Of a stretch of 64,000 nucleotides of DNA, positions 7,587 through 15,922 are shown one piece after another. Source of the stretch: Thiohalobacter thiocyanaticus. GTDB lineage: Bacteria; Pseudomonadota; Gammaproteobacteria; Thiohalobacterales; Thiohalobacteraceae. The stretch is from positions 3,088,501 through 3,152,500 of the forward strand of contig NZ_AP018052.1 of NCBI RefSeq assembly GCF_002356355.1. Reading direction: 5' to 3'. A model generated the notes under the pieces. The model saw nothing but the letters and a program-made list of their open reading frames with translations, was not told where the DNA came from and did not search any database. Made by a program: the position numbers and the translations under genes. The first letter of the stretch is position 1; each line of letters begins with the position of its first letter.

Positions 7587-7660
7587 GGTGTTCCTCGGAT
7601 CAGGGTGAATTGAACTACTCGGGTGCGCGTCGCTGCGAAGGAAAGAACCAAAACCAGGAT

Positions 7661-7738
7661 GTAGGTTGGGTTAGGCGCGCAGCGCCGTAACCCAACAGAC
7701 CGCGAGTTGTCGGGTTACGCTACGCTAACCCGACCTAC
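7661..7738. repeat. REP pair, type A
   Basis: GTAGGTTGGGTTAGGCGCGC then AGCGCCGTAACCCAACA, with inverted TTGTCGGGTTACGCTACGCT then AACCCGACCTAC. The two halves differ slightly in their palindromes (TTGGGTT against TCGGGTT). Confidence 0.85.
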
Positions 7739-7743
7739 GGCAC

Positions 7744-8184
7744 TTAGTCTCCTGGCGACTCCGACTCCCCGAGCTCAATGATTTCATAATCATGGGTAAT
7801 GGTAGCGGCCTTGCCCAGCATGATCGAGGCCGAGCAGTACTTGTCCGCCGACAGGCTCACGGCACGGGCCACCTGGCGCTCGGCCAGCCCCCGGCCGGAG
7901 ACGATGAAATGGACATGAATATGGGTGAACACCTTGGGCGGCTCGGCGGCCCGGTCGGCCTGCAGCTCGACCACGCAGTCCTCGATGGGCTGACGCGCCC
8001 GGCGCAGGATATGCACCACGTCGAAGGCGGTACAGCCGCCCATGCCCAGCAGCAGCATCTCCATCGGCCGCACGCCCAGATCGCGGCCGCCGTTGTCCGG
8101 CGGCCCGTCCATGACCACGGCATGGCCGCTGCCCGATTCGCCGATGAAGGTCGCCGCCTCCACCCACTTGACCCGCGCCTTCAT
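7744..8184 (-). CDS. OsmC family protein (YhfA-like)
   Basis: 146 residues starting MKARVKWVEAATFIGESGSG. The OsmC/Ohr fold is shown by RPMEMLLLGMGGCTAFDVVH, which carries the conserved Cys of the alpha-beta core, and LSADKYCSASIML with the second Cys. The pair of cysteines suggests thiol peroxidase activity toward organic hydroperoxides; YhfA-type members are of unknown role and often lie next to crp, as here and in Pseudomonas. The start at 8184 is preceded by GGAGG; the frame upstream runs into the cruciform element and was excluded. Confidence 0.9.
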   Translation of the reverse strand: MKARVKWVEAATFIGESGSGHAVVMDGPPDNGGRDLGVRPMEMLLLGMGGCTAFDVVHILRRARQPIEDCVVELQADRAAEPPKVFTHIHVHFIVSGRGLAERQVARAVSLSADKYCSASIMLGKAATITHDYEIIELGESESPGD

Positions 8185-8256
8185 AGTGCCTCCGGGCGTT
8201 GTACAGGAAAATTTCGTGAAGCCTATCACAGATCGACAGCCCACAGGACCTGCCCA

Positions 8257-8523
8257 AGTGCCCTGGCATGCGTCTATTATTACCTTCAGCAAGGCGAGAA
8301 GCGGCCGGCTGCTAGGCGCGCGAGCGCAGGACTAGCCATCGCTAATTCAAGCGAGCGCAACAACGCAGCCGGCCGCTTCTCGCCTTGCCCGGAGGGAGCC
8401 CCGCATACACGCCAATGCGGCGTTGCAGCCCTTGAAAAGGGCGCGCCATTTCCTGCGGACTGCGCCTTGCCTTGACCCGTATGCGGGGCTCTGAAGGTGA
8501 TAATAGACGCATGCCAGGGCACT
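8257..8523. mobile_element. Three-way-junction inverted-repeat element (MITE-like)
   Basis: Outer arms 8257-8289 and 8491-8523 are 33-base inverted copies with one mismatch (AGTGCCCTGGCATGCG.. start). Inside them two further stems sit side by side: a perfect 22-bp stem, 8291-8312 with 8365-8386 (AAGGCGAGAAGCGGCCGGCT..), and a perfect 12-bp stem, 8397-8408 with 8479-8490 (AGCCCCGCATAC). One strand therefore folds into a near-perfect three-way junction. No open reading frame of note lies inside. No clear target-site duplication is visible. It fills most of the gap between the OsmC-like gene and crp. Confidence 0.8.
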
Positions 8524-8532
8524 ATGTATAGT
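8504..8532 (+). promoter_or_regulatory. Candidate crp promoter straddling the element edge
   Basis: TAGACG (8504-8509) in the right arm of the cruciform element, a 17-base gap and TATAGT (8527-8532) just outside it resemble -35 and -10 boxes. Transcription would start near 8539, about 38 bases before the crp start. Confidence 0.35.
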
Positions 8533-8576
8533 CTGAGTCCGCTCAAGGAGATAGGGCGCAAGCCCGATAAGCCGGC

Positions 8577-9221
8577 ATGACCATGGAAACCAAGCCAATC
8601 AAATCCACCGGAAATGCGTCCATCGACAAGTTCCTGGAGCATTGCCACCGGCGGCGCTACCCGTCCAAGAGCGTCATCATCTACGCCGGTGATGCCCCCG
8701 ACGTGCTCTACTACATTGTGGACGGGTCGGTGACCGTGCTCAACGAGGACGAGAACGGCCACGAGATCATCCTCGCCTACCTCAACAAGGGGGACTTCTT
8801 CGGCGAGATGGGCCTGTTCGGCGAGAACGTCACCCGCAGCGCCTGGGTGCGCACCCGCACCGAGTGCGAACTGGCCGAGATCAGCTACGCCAAGTTCCGC
8901 CAGATCGCCCAGGAGGATGCCGAGATCCTGTTCGCGCTCGCCACCCAGATGGCGGCACGCCTGCGCACCACCAGCCGCAAGGTCACCGATCTGGCCTTCC
9001 TCGATGTCACCGGCCGCGTGGCCCGCACCCTGCTGGACCTGTGCAAGGAACCGGACGCCATGACCCATCCTGACGGCATGCAGATCCGCGTCACCCGCCA
9101 GGAGATCGGCCGCATCGTCGGCTGCTCGCGCGAAATGGTCGGTCGGGTACTCAAGAGCCTGGAGGAACAGGGCCTGATCACGGCCCGGGGCAAGACCATC
9201 GTGGTGTTCGGGACGCGCTGA
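8577..9221 (+). CDS. crp: cAMP receptor protein (CRP/Vfr)
   Basis: 214 residues. The N-terminal cyclic-nucleotide domain (about 20-130) has the phosphate-binding motif [10 protein letters not shown] followed by [12 protein letters not shown]. The C-terminal helix-turn-helix (about 170-205) reads [20 protein letters not shown] in CRP fashion (here [20 protein letters not shown]), nearly identical to Pseudomonas Vfr. It is a global dimeric transcription regulator responding to cAMP. Two in-frame ATGs (8577, 8583) are possible; neither has a close ribosome-binding site, AAGGAG being 25 bases upstream. Convergent with trpC as in Pseudomonas. Confidence 0.95.
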   Translation: MTMETKPIKSTGNASIDKFLEHCHRRRYPSKSVIIYAGDAPDVLYYIVDGSVTVLNEDENGHEIILAYLNKGDFFGEMGLFGENVTRSAWVRTRTECELAEISYAKFRQIAQEDAEILFALATQMAARLRTTSRKVTDLAFLDVTGRVARTLLDLCKEPDAMTHPDGMQIRVTRQEIGRIVGCSREMVGRVLKSLEEQGLITARGKTIVVFGTR

Positions 9222-9309
9222 CTATCCAACTTTGGCGCTGTAAACGCAGAGGGCGCAGAGGCGCGGAGACGCAAAGGAAATATAAGGATATTTCGTCATC
9301 GCGAGTCTC

Positions 9310-9389
9310 GTAGGTCGGGTTAGCGCAGCGTAACCCGACAGTGTCCGGGTACAACGTCGGATTACGCCCTTCGGGCTAATCCGACCTAC
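9310..9389. repeat. REP pair, type A, nested
   Basis: GTAGGTCGGGTTAGCGCAGC then GTAACCCGACA, with inverted CGTCGGATTACGCCCTTCGG then GCTAATCCGACCTAC, inside the larger ACGCAGAG element. Confidence 0.85.
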
Positions 9390-9448
9390 GAAGCTGAGCC
9401 GGACAAGCCCAACACAAGAGAACCCCGCGTCAGCCAGTACGTATTCCC

Positions 9449-9519
9449 CGTCATCCCGGCGAAGGCCGGGATCCAGATACCGCGGCGGGTACTGGATTCC
9501 CGCCTTCGCGGGAATGACG
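9449..9519. repeat. TCATCCCGGCGAAGGC-type inverted pair, nested
   Basis: CGTCATCCCGGCGAAGGCCG and, inverted, CCCGCCTTCGCGGGAATGAC. Each arm is itself a small hairpin (CGGCGAAGGCCGG). This intergenic family is widespread in proteobacteria. Confidence 0.8.
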
Positions 9520-9586
9520 GGAAGGGGGGATAGTCGGCTTTCTCCTGGATTTTCCTCTGCGCCCTCTGCGTTACACAGCACCTGGC

Positions 9587-10387
9587 TCAAAAGAACAACT
9601 CCGCCAGCTTCGCCCCCGGCTCCTCCGCGCGCATGAAGGCCTCGCCGACCAGGAAGGCATGCACGCCGTGCTCGCGCATCAGGGCGACGTCGGCCGGGGT
9701 ATGGATGCCGCTCTCGGTGACCACGAGCCGGTCGCCGGGGATCTCGGCCAGCAGGTCCAGGGTGGTGTCCAGACTCACATCGAAGCTGCGCAGGTCGCGG
9801 TTGTTGATGCCGATCAGCCGGCAGGGCAGGCGCAGGGCGCGTTCCAGTTCGGCGGCGTCGTGGACCTCCACCAGTACGTTCATGCCCAGGTCCTGGGCCA
9901 GACCGGCCAGTTCCTGCATGCGCGCATCCTCCAGCGCGGCGACGATGAGCAGGATGCAGTCGGCGCCGATCGCGCGCGCCTCGACCACCTGGTAGGGATC
10001 GAGCATGAAGTCCTTGCGCAGCACCGGCAGCGGACAGGCCGCGCGCGCCTGCTGCAGATAGGCATCCGCCCCCTGGAAGAAATCCACGTCGGTGAGCACC
10101 GACAGGCAGGCGGCACCGCCGCGGGCATAGCTGGCGGCGATGGCGGCGGGGTCGAAGTCGGCGCGCAGCACCCCCTTGCTGGGCGAGGCCTTCTTGATCT
10201 CGGCGATCACCGCGGCCTGATTCCGGGTGATGCGGCTGTCCAGGGCGGCGGCGAAACCCCGCACCGGCGAGGCCTCGGCCAGGCCAGCCTCGAGTTCGGC
10301 CAGCGGCAGCCGCTGCCGGCGCTCGGCCACCTCCTCCGCCTTGCGGTCCAGGATCCGGCGCAGGATGTCCGGGACTTCCGCACTCAT
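9587..10387 (-). CDS. trpC: Indole-3-glycerol phosphate synthase
   Basis: 266 residues, a monofunctional TrpC barrel. It closes the indole ring in tryptophan synthesis. Catalytic-site motifs run in order: [12 protein letters not shown] (catalytic Lys, substrate phosphate), [31 protein letters not shown] and [12 protein letters not shown]. The ATG overlaps the trpD stop codon region by four bases (10384-10387), so translation is probably coupled. It is the last gene of the rpe-gph-trpEGDC block; the convergent gap to crp holds nested repeats instead of a visible terminator. Confidence 0.97.
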   Translation of the reverse strand: MSAEVPDILRRILDRKAEEVAERRQRLPLAELEAGLAEASPVRGFAAALDSRITRNQAAVIAEIKKASPSKGVLRADFDPAAIAASYARGGAACLSVLTDVDFFQGADAYLQQARAACPLPVLRKDFMLDPYQVVEARAIGADCILLIVAALEDARMQELAGLAQDLGMNVLVEVHDAAELERALRLPCRLIGINNRDLRSFDVSLDTTLDLLAEIPGDRLVVTESGIHTPADVALMREHGVHAFLVGEAFMRAEEPGAKLAELFF

Positions 10388-11415
10388 GCCGATGTAGCCT
10401 TCAGGCTGCGGCTGAACTCGGCCAGCGCGGTGAGGCGCTCGCCGGCATGGCCGGCATCGATCACCTCGGCAGCCCGCTTGACCCCGGCCTCCAGGGAATC
10501 CACCAGATCGGCGGCATAGATGGCCGCGCCGGCGTTGAGCAGGACGATGTCCCGGGCCGGGCCGGGCTCACCCGCGAACACGCCGCGGATGACGCTCAGG
10601 CTCTGGTCGGCATCGGCCACGCCCAGCGCAGTCACGTCGCCGCGGCTCAGACCGAACTGCTCCGGTTCGATGGCATATTCCTCGATCACGCCATGCCTGA
10701 GTTCCGCGATCCAGGTCGGCGAGCCGATGCTGATCTCGTCCATGCCGTCCTCGGCATGCACCACCAGCACATGGACACTGCCCAACTCCTTCAGTACCTC
10801 GGCCAGCGGCCGCAGCCAGGCGCGGTCATACACGCCCAGCACCTGGTGCGGGGCGCCGGCCGGATTGGTCAGCGGCCCCAGCACATTGAACAGGGTACGC
10901 ACACCCATCTCCCGGCGCGGGCCGACGGCGTGCTTCATGGCGCCGTGATACAGGGGCGCGAACAGAAAGCCGACCCCGACCTGCTCCACGCACTCCGCCA
11001 CCTGGACCGGGGTCAGATCCAGATTGATGCCGGCCGCCTCCAGCACATCGGCGCTGCCGGACCTGCTGGAGACCGAGCGGTTGCCGTGCTTGGCCACCCG
11101 GGCCCCGGCCGCCGCGGCGACGAAGGCGGTGGCGGTGGAGATGTTGAAGGTACCGGCACCGTCGCCGCCGGTGCCGCAGGTATCCAGCAGGTGCGGCCCG
11201 TTGACTTCGACCCGGGTCGCCAGTTCGCGCATCACCCGGGCCGCGGCGACGATCTCGTCGACCGTCTCGCCCTTCATGCGCAGGCCGACCAGGAAGCCGC
11301 CGATCTGGGCCGGCGTGGCCTGGCCGGTCATAATCAGGCGCATGACCGCGGTCATCTGGTCGCGGTCCAGGTTGCGCCGTTCGGTCACGGCGCGGATGGC
11401 GGCCTGCATGTCCAT
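10384..11415 (-). CDS. trpD: Anthranilate phosphoribosyltransferase
   Basis: 343 residues. It transfers phosphoribose from PRPP to anthranilate. The family core is intact: [20 protein letters not shown] (PRPP/Mg site), [20 protein letters not shown], and [16 protein letters not shown] lies upstream of the ATG at 11415. The downstream end overlaps trpC. Upstream, a 162-base gap to trpG contains a CCACGGAA-type element, which is unusual inside an operon. Confidence 0.97.
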   Translation of the reverse strand: MDMQAAIRAVTERRNLDRDQMTAVMRLIMTGQATPAQIGGFLVGLRMKGETVDEIVAAARVMRELATRVEVNGPHLLDTCGTGGDGAGTFNISTATAFVAAAAGARVAKHGNRSVSSRSGSADVLEAAGINLDLTPVQVAECVEQVGVGFLFAPLYHGAMKHAVGPRREMGVRTLFNVLGPLTNPAGAPHQVLGVYDRAWLRPLAEVLKELGSVHVLVVHAEDGMDEISIGSPTWIAELRHGVIEEYAIEPEQFGLSRGDVTALGVADADQSLSVIRGVFAGEPGPARDIVLLNAGAAIYAADLVDSLEAGVKRAAEVIDAGHAGERLTALAEFSRSLKATSA

Positions 11416-11456
11416 CAGTTCATCTCCATGATTATTATCAAGAAAACCTCAAGAGC

Positions 11457-11568
11457 GCCACGGAAGACACGGAAAGCACGGACGATTTCTTAATTGTCAT
11501 TGCCTGGGTGCTGCGCACCCGGGCAATGACAAAGCCTGAGTGTGCGCTTGTCCGTGCTTTCCGTGGCC
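11457..11568. repeat. CCACGGAA-type element with an inner 35-base palindrome, between trpD and trpG
   Basis: Arms GCCACGGAAGACACGGAAAG and, inverted, TCCGTGCTTTCCGTGGC enclose GTCATTGCCTGGGTGCTGCG..CCCGGGCAATGAC (11496-11530). The inner palindrome has the GTCATTGC ends of another repeat family, so one element appears nested in another. Confidence 0.75.
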
Positions 11569-11577
11569 ATCTTCATA

Positions 11578-12159
11578 TCAGGTGTTTTTCAGGAAATTGC
11601 GCAGCATGGCATGGCCGTGCTGGGTCAGGATCGACTCGGGGTGGAACTGCACCCCCTCGATCGGCAGCTCCCGGTGACGCACGCCCATGATCTCGTCCAG
11701 CTCGCCGGCCGCGTCCAGGGTCCAGGCCGTCACCTCCAGACAGTCGGGCAGGCTTTCCTTTTCGATCACCAGCGAGTGATAACGGGTCGCCTCCAGCGGG
11801 CTGGGCAGGTCATGGAAGACACCGACATCCTTGTGATACACCTGCGAGGTCTTGCCGTGCATGATGGCGCCGGCGTGGACAATACGCCCGCCGAAGGCCT
11901 GGCCGATGCTCTGATGCCCCAGGCATACGCCCAGAATCGGCAGTCTGCCGGCGAAATGCCGGATCGCCTCCACCGATATCCCGGCCTCGGTCGGCGTACA
12001 GGGGCCGGGCGAGATCACCAGGTGATCCGGGCGCATGGCCTCGATCTCCGCCACCGTGATCCGGTCGTTGCGGAACACCCGCACGTCCTCCCCCAACTCG
12101 CCCAGGTACTGGACCAGGTTGTAGGTGAAGGAGTCGTAGTTGTCGATCATTACCAGCAT
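11578..12159 (-). CDS. trpG: Anthranilate synthase component II (glutamine amidotransferase)
   Basis: 193 residues, a class I glutamine amidotransferase that feeds ammonia to TrpE. The oxyanion motif [12 protein letters not shown], the nucleophile Cys79 in [10 protein letters not shown], and the His-Glu pair in VQFHPESIL are all present. Start [20 protein letters not shown] is the family standard. The 36 bases upstream lead directly into the repeat-bounded GxxExxY cassette that separates it from trpE. Confidence 0.97.
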   Translation of the reverse strand: MLVMIDNYDSFTYNLVQYLGELGEDVRVFRNDRITVAEIEAMRPDHLVISPGPCTPTEAGISVEAIRHFAGRLPILGVCLGHQSIGQAFGGRIVHAGAIMHGKTSQVYHKDVGVFHDLPSPLEATRYHSLVIEKESLPDCLEVTAWTLDAAGELDEIMGVRHRELPIEGVQFHPESILTQHGHAMLRNFLKNT

Positions 12160-12175
12160 TTGACGTTTCCGGTAG

Positions 12176-12618
12176 TAACGCAGAGGACGCAGAGTTTATA
12201 AGGAATTCACAACTCTGTAGACGCCCTGTTTGATGACAGGAACCCGGAAGTTGAGCAACAGACCAAGCTTCCTGTTCATCAGCCTCAAGTATGTCAGCAA
12301 TTGCGCTTTATGTACCTCTTCGACTTTTTCGATTGATTTCAACTCGAGCACCAGGCAGTTCTCGACCAGAAAATCGGCGCGACAGGCCCGGTCCAGCACC
12401 AGCCCCTTGTAATTGATCGCAATCGGCACTTCGGTCTCGAACCCGATCCCCTGCAATCGCAGCTCGTGTGCCAGACATTCACTATACGCCGACTCGAGTA
12501 ACCCGGATCCCAATGCCCGATGCACCTCAATGGCTGCGCCGATCGCAGCTCCTGCAACCTGATTTTCCAGCATTACGCATTCCTTTGCGCCTCTGCGTCT
12601 CCGCGTCCTCTGCGTTAA
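12176..12618. mobile_element. Repeat-bounded cassette carrying a GxxExxY nuclease gene
   Basis: The left arm is TAACGCAGAGGACGCAGAG (12176-12194). The right arm, read inverted, is TTAACGCAGAGGACGCGGAG continuing into ACGCAGAGGCGCAAAGGA (12618-12582). The enclosed gene stops two bases from the left arm, and its ribosome-binding site AAAGGA is the inner end of the right arm. The cassette splits trpE from trpG, which are adjacent in most relatives. Empty copies of the repeat lie at 9241, 14938 and 61804. Confidence 0.75.
12196..12573 (-). CDS. GxxExxY family protein (PD-(D/E)XK nuclease superfamily)
   Basis: 125 residues. The name-giving motif is GLLESAY at residues 24-30 within LGSGLLESAYSECLAHEL. 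A nuclease-like core follows: RADFLVENCLVLELKSIE with Asp67 and Glu77-x-Lys79, then the helix HKAQLLTYLRL with a conserved Gln. These match the metal-binding D..ExK arrangement of the PD-(D/E)XK fold. No function is established for the family. The gene is unrelated to tryptophan synthesis and is packed between ACGCAGAG repeats, which suggests it came in with them. AAAGGA at the repeat edge precedes the ATG. Confidence 0.9.
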   Translation of the reverse strand: MLENQVAGAAIGAAIEVHRALGSGLLESAYSECLAHELRLQGIGFETEVPIAINYKGLVLDRACRADFLVENCLVLELKSIEKVEEVHKAQLLTYLRLMNRKLGLLLNFRVPVIKQGVYRVVNSL

Positions 12619-12624
12619 TTCCCG

Positions 12625-14109
12625 CTATTTATGGCTCCCATCCAAACCCGCCTCCGCCATGGCCACGGCGCGGAAGATGGCGCGGCCCTTGTTCATGGTC
12701 TCGTCCCATTCGTTGCGGGGGATGGAGTCGTGCACGATGCCGGCGCCGGCCTGGATGTGCAGGGCGGCATCCTTGATCACGGCGGTGCGGATGGCGATGG
12801 CGGTGTCCATGTTGCCGTTCCAGGCCAGATAACCGACCGCGCCGGCATAGACGCCGCGCTTGACCGGTTCCAACTCGTCGATGATCTCCATGGCGCGGAT
12901 CTTGGGCGCGCCGCTCACGGTGCCGGCCGGGAAGGTGGCGCGCAGCACATCCATGGCGCTCATGCCCTCGCGCAGTTCTCCGGTGACATTGGAGACGATG
13001 TGCATCACATGCGAGTAGCGCTCGATCACCATCTTCTCGGTCAGCTGCACGCTGCCTGTCTTCGCGATGCGGCCCACGTCGTTGCGGCCCAGATCGATCA
13101 GCATCAGGTGCTCGGCCAGTTCCTTGGGGTCGGCCAGCAGATCGGCTTCCAGCCGCCGGTCCTCGGCCTCGTCGGCGCCGCGCGGGCGGGTGCCGGCGAT
13201 GGGGCGCACCGTGACCTCGCCGTCCTCCAGCCGGGTGAGGATCTCCGGCGAGGAGCCCACCACGTGGAAATCCCCCAGGTCCAGATAGAACATATAGGGC
13301 GAGGGGTTGAGGGTGCGCAGCGCCCGGTACAGGTCCAGCGGCCGGGCCTTGAACGGAATGGACAGGCGCTGGGACAGCACCACCTGCATCACGTCGCCGT
13401 CGACGATGTACTGTTTGGTCCGCTGCACCGCCTCCTCGAACCCGGCCTGGGTGAAGCCGGAGACGAAATCGGTCTCCTCGACCGCGACCGGGGTGGCATT
13501 GACCTGGTGCTTGAGCGGCCGGTCCAGCTGCTGCACCAGGGCATCCAGGCGCGCCTGACCGCGGGCATAGGCCGCCTCGCCGTCGGGCTCGACATGGGTG
13601 ATCAGGAACAGCTTGCCGCGCAGATTGTCGAACACCGCCACTTCCTCGGACACCATCAGCAGGATGTCCGGCACCTGCAGGGTATCGGGATTGGGGCATG
13701 CGGCCAGGCGCGGCTCGATATAGCGGATGGTGTCGTAGCCGAAATACCCGACCAGGCCGCCGGTGAAGCGCGGCAGGCCCTCTATCTCCGGGACCTGGAA
13801 CTGCTGCTGGTAATCGGCGATCCAGGCCAGCGGGTCCTCCACAGTCTCGGTGGCGACCGCCTCCCCGTCCTGCCAGGTGGTGATCTCGTGGCCACTGATG
13901 CGGATCACCCTGGAACAGGGCAGCCCGATGATGGAGTAGCGGCCCCATTTCTCGCCGCCCTGCACGGACTCGAACAGATAGGAATAGGGCCCGTCGGCCA
14001 GTTTCAGGTAAGCACTTAGCGGCGTATCGAAATCGGCCAGGATTTCCCGGGCCAGCGGGATGCGGTTATAGCCCTCGCGGGCCAGCTCGCGGAAGCGGGC
14101 AATGTCCAT
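12625..14109 (-). CDS. trpE: Anthranilate synthase component I
   Basis: 494 residues. It converts chorismate to anthranilate. The N-terminal regulatory part includes [14 protein letters not shown]-like [17 protein letters not shown], close to the LLES tryptophan-feedback motif (here LFES). The catalytic half has [41 protein letters not shown] and AGAGIVHDS. The ATG at 14109 has GAGG upstream; a TTG four codons earlier is less likely. No leader peptide or trp attenuator is apparent in the 120 bases upstream. It follows gph. Confidence 0.97.
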   Translation of the reverse strand: MDIARFRELAREGYNRIPLAREILADFDTPLSAYLKLADGPYSYLFESVQGGEKWGRYSIIGLPCSRVIRISGHEITTWQDGEAVATETVEDPLAWIADYQQQFQVPEIEGLPRFTGGLVGYFGYDTIRYIEPRLAACPNPDTLQVPDILLMVSEEVAVFDNLRGKLFLITHVEPDGEAAYARGQARLDALVQQLDRPLKHQVNATPVAVEETDFVSGFTQAGFEEAVQRTKQYIVDGDVMQVVLSQRLSIPFKARPLDLYRALRTLNPSPYMFYLDLGDFHVVGSSPEILTRLEDGEVTVRPIAGTRPRGADEAEDRRLEADLLADPKELAEHLMLIDLGRNDVGRIAKTGSVQLTEKMVIERYSHVMHIVSNVTGELREGMSAMDVLRATFPAGTVSGAPKIRAMEIIDELEPVKRGVYAGAVGYLAWNGNMDTAIAIRTAVIKDAALHIQAGAGIVHDSIPRNEWDETMNKGRAIFRAVAMAEAGLDGSHK

Positions 14110-14232
14110 CAGACACCTCAAGAGACGAATTCAACGGATACAGCGGTACGACTGACGTATTACTTACGCCATCGCCGGGGCTGATATGTCGAATCCGTCT
14201 GCATGGGTTGCGGTATTGTTATCGTCGTAAAT

Positions 14233-14910
14233 CTAGGCCGCCTGCTCCAGCAGGCCGCGGATCTCGGTCAGGGCATCGATCACCGCGTCCGGACGGGCAT
14301 CGCGGATATCGTTGCCGTGGTTGTAGCCGTAGCTCATGCACACGATCTGAAAGCCGGCGGCGCGCGACGCCTTCACGTCACTGACCGAATCGCCCACCAT
14401 CATTGAATGCGTCGGCTGGACACCGAAGAATTCGGCGGCGTGCAGCAGCGGCGCCGGATCGGGCTTGCTCTGCGGCAGCGTATCACCGCTGACGATGATC
14501 GCAAAATAGTCCGCCACGCCCAGATCGCGCAGCAGCGGCTCGGTGAAACGGGCCGCCTTGTTGGTCACGCAGCCCAGCTTGTAGCCGGCGGCCTTGAGAT
14601 AATCCAGGCCTTCGCGCACCCCCGGATACAGCACGCTGCGTTTGGAGGTGTTCTCGGCATACAGTTCCAGAAAGATCGGATAGGCGCGCTCGAACAGGGC
14701 CGCATCCGGCTCGCCCTCGAGTTGGCCGATCAGGGCACGGCGCACCAGCCGCTCCACCCCGTTGCCGACCCAGTTGCGCACCTTCGCCTCGCCGTGGGCC
14801 GGCATGTCGAGCTGTTGCATCATCGCGTCGACGCACCAGGCCAGGTCCGGGACGCTGTCCACCAGGGTGCCGTCCACGTCGATGAGGATCATGTCGGGTT
14901 TATTGATCAT
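14233..14910 (-). CDS. gph: Phosphoglycolate phosphatase
   Basis: 225 residues, a HAD-superfamily hydrolase with motif I DVDGTLVDS (nucleophile Asp), motif II VTNKAA, motif III Lys in LPQSKPDPAP and motif IV MVGDSVSDVKAS. The helical cap sits between motifs I and II. Gph removes 2-phosphoglycolate, made by Rubisco oxygenation or by DNA repair. Position between rpe and trpE is the standard gammaproteobacterial arrangement. No clear ribosome-binding site; an internal ATG at 14892 is an alternative. Confidence 0.93.
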   Translation of the reverse strand: MINKPDMILIDVDGTLVDSVPDLAWCVDAMMQQLDMPAHGEAKVRNWVGNGVERLVRRALIGQLEGEPDAALFERAYPIFLELYAENTSKRSVLYPGVREGLDYLKAAGYKLGCVTNKAARFTEPLLRDLGVADYFAIIVSGDTLPQSKPDPAPLLHAAEFFGVQPTHSMMVGDSVSDVKASRAAGFQIVCMSYGYNHGNDIRDARPDAVIDALTEIRGLLEQAA

Positions 14911-14937
14911 TGATTTGCTTGGTTTAGTGTTGCGGCA

Positions 14938-15070
14938 TTAACGCAGAGGTCGCAGAGGCGCAGAGACGCAAAGTCATCGATACGCAAACAAACACTCTTT
15001 CAACAATGCAGACTCTCTGATTTTGAATATTTCTATCTCTGCGCCTTTGCGTCTCCGCGTCCTCTGCGTT
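14938..15070. repeat. Empty ACGCAGAG-type element between gph and rpe
   Basis: Left arm TTAACGCAGAGGTCGCAGAG then GCGCAGAGACGCAAAG; right arm inverted AACGCAGAGGACGCGGAGAC then GCAAAGGCGCAGAG. About 60 AT-rich bases lie between the arms with no reading frame. It is the same family that carries the GxxExxY gene at 12176. Confidence 0.8.
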
Positions 15071-15094
15071 CCTTCAACCCAGGCCAGATAACCC

Positions 15095-15781
15095 TCAGGC
15101 CTTGGCCAGTTCGTCGCGCATCTGCTTGACGATGCTGTCGTAGCGGTTCGGGTCGGAATCCTGGCCCTTGCCGAAGATGCCCGAGCCGGAAACGAAGGTG
15201 TCGGCGCCGGCGGCGGCGATCTCGCGGATGTTGTCCACCTTCACTCCGCCGTCGATCTCCAGCCGGATGTCGCGGCCGGAGGCGTCGATCAGCTTGCGCG
15301 CCTCGCGCAGCTTGTCCATCGCACTGGGGATGAAGCTCTGACCACCGAAGCCGGGGTTGACCGACATCAGCAGGACCATGTCGACCTTGTCGATGACGTA
15401 TTTGAGGTAATCCAGCGGCGTGGCCGGGTTGAACACCAGGCCGGCCTTGCAGCCCTCGGCCTTGATCAGCTGCAGGGTGCGGTCGACGTGATCGGAGGCC
15501 TCCGGGTGGAAGGTGATGTAGGTGGCACCGGCAGCGGCGAAGTCAGGCACGATGCGATCGACCGGCTTGACCATCAGATGCACGTCGATGGGCGCGGTCA
15601 CGCCGTGCTTGCGCAGGGCCTCGCAGACCAGCGGGCCGATGGTCAGGTTGGGCACATAGTGATTGTCCATGACATCGAAGTGCACGATGTCGGTACCGGA
15701 CTTGAGCACATTGTCCACTTCCTCGCCCAGCCGGGCGAAGTCCGCCGACAGGATGGACGGTGCGATCATGTAATCTGCCAT
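15095..15781 (-). CDS. rpe: Ribulose-phosphate 3-epimerase
   Basis: 228 residues. It interconverts ribulose 5-phosphate and xylulose 5-phosphate, in the pentose phosphate and Calvin cycles. The barrel carries [31 protein letters not shown] (metal-binding His and Asp), [20 protein letters not shown] (phosphate loop) and EIDGGVK. GGGGA precedes the ATG at 15781; an upstream in-frame start is not preferred. Its products feed transketolase, encoded at 54197. Confidence 0.97.
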   Translation of the reverse strand: MADYMIAPSILSADFARLGEEVDNVLKSGTDIVHFDVMDNHYVPNLTIGPLVCEALRKHGVTAPIDVHLMVKPVDRIVPDFAAAGATYITFHPEASDHVDRTLQLIKAEGCKAGLVFNPATPLDYLKYVIDKVDMVLLMSVNPGFGGQSFIPSAMDKLREARKLIDASGRDIRLEIDGGVKVDNIREIAAAGADTFVSGSGIFGKGQDSDPNRYDSIVKQMRDELAKA

Positions 15782-15922
15782 GGTGTTCGATCCCCTGATT
15801 CTGGTTGCAGGCAACTCGCGCTAGCGAATAAAGTTGCGCACTGTACCTCAATATCGGCGGATTTTCAGCCTTTGCCACGCAAATCAACCGGGTATAGCCC
15901 CCGAAGACTGTCGGAGCGCGGG

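Larger units (their letters stand above)
9241..9573. repeat. ACGCAGAG-type inverted-repeat element carrying two nested repeats
   Basis: Left arm TAAACGCAGAGGGCGCAGAG at 9241 and right arm CCTCTGCGCCCTCTGCGTTA ending 9573 are inverted copies. Between them lie a complete REP pair (9310-9389) and a complete CGTCATCCCGG-type pair (9449-9519). It fills the whole gap between the convergent crp and trpC genes; there is no coding sequence. Confidence 0.75.

Noticed and set aside
8286-9068. 260-residue minus-strand frame covering crp and the cruciform element
   Set aside because: Opposes crp and includes inverted-repeat sequence; no family resemblance.
9241-9573. CRISPR array
   Set aside because: Repeats are inverted, few and of different families, with no regular spacing or direct repetition and no cas genes.
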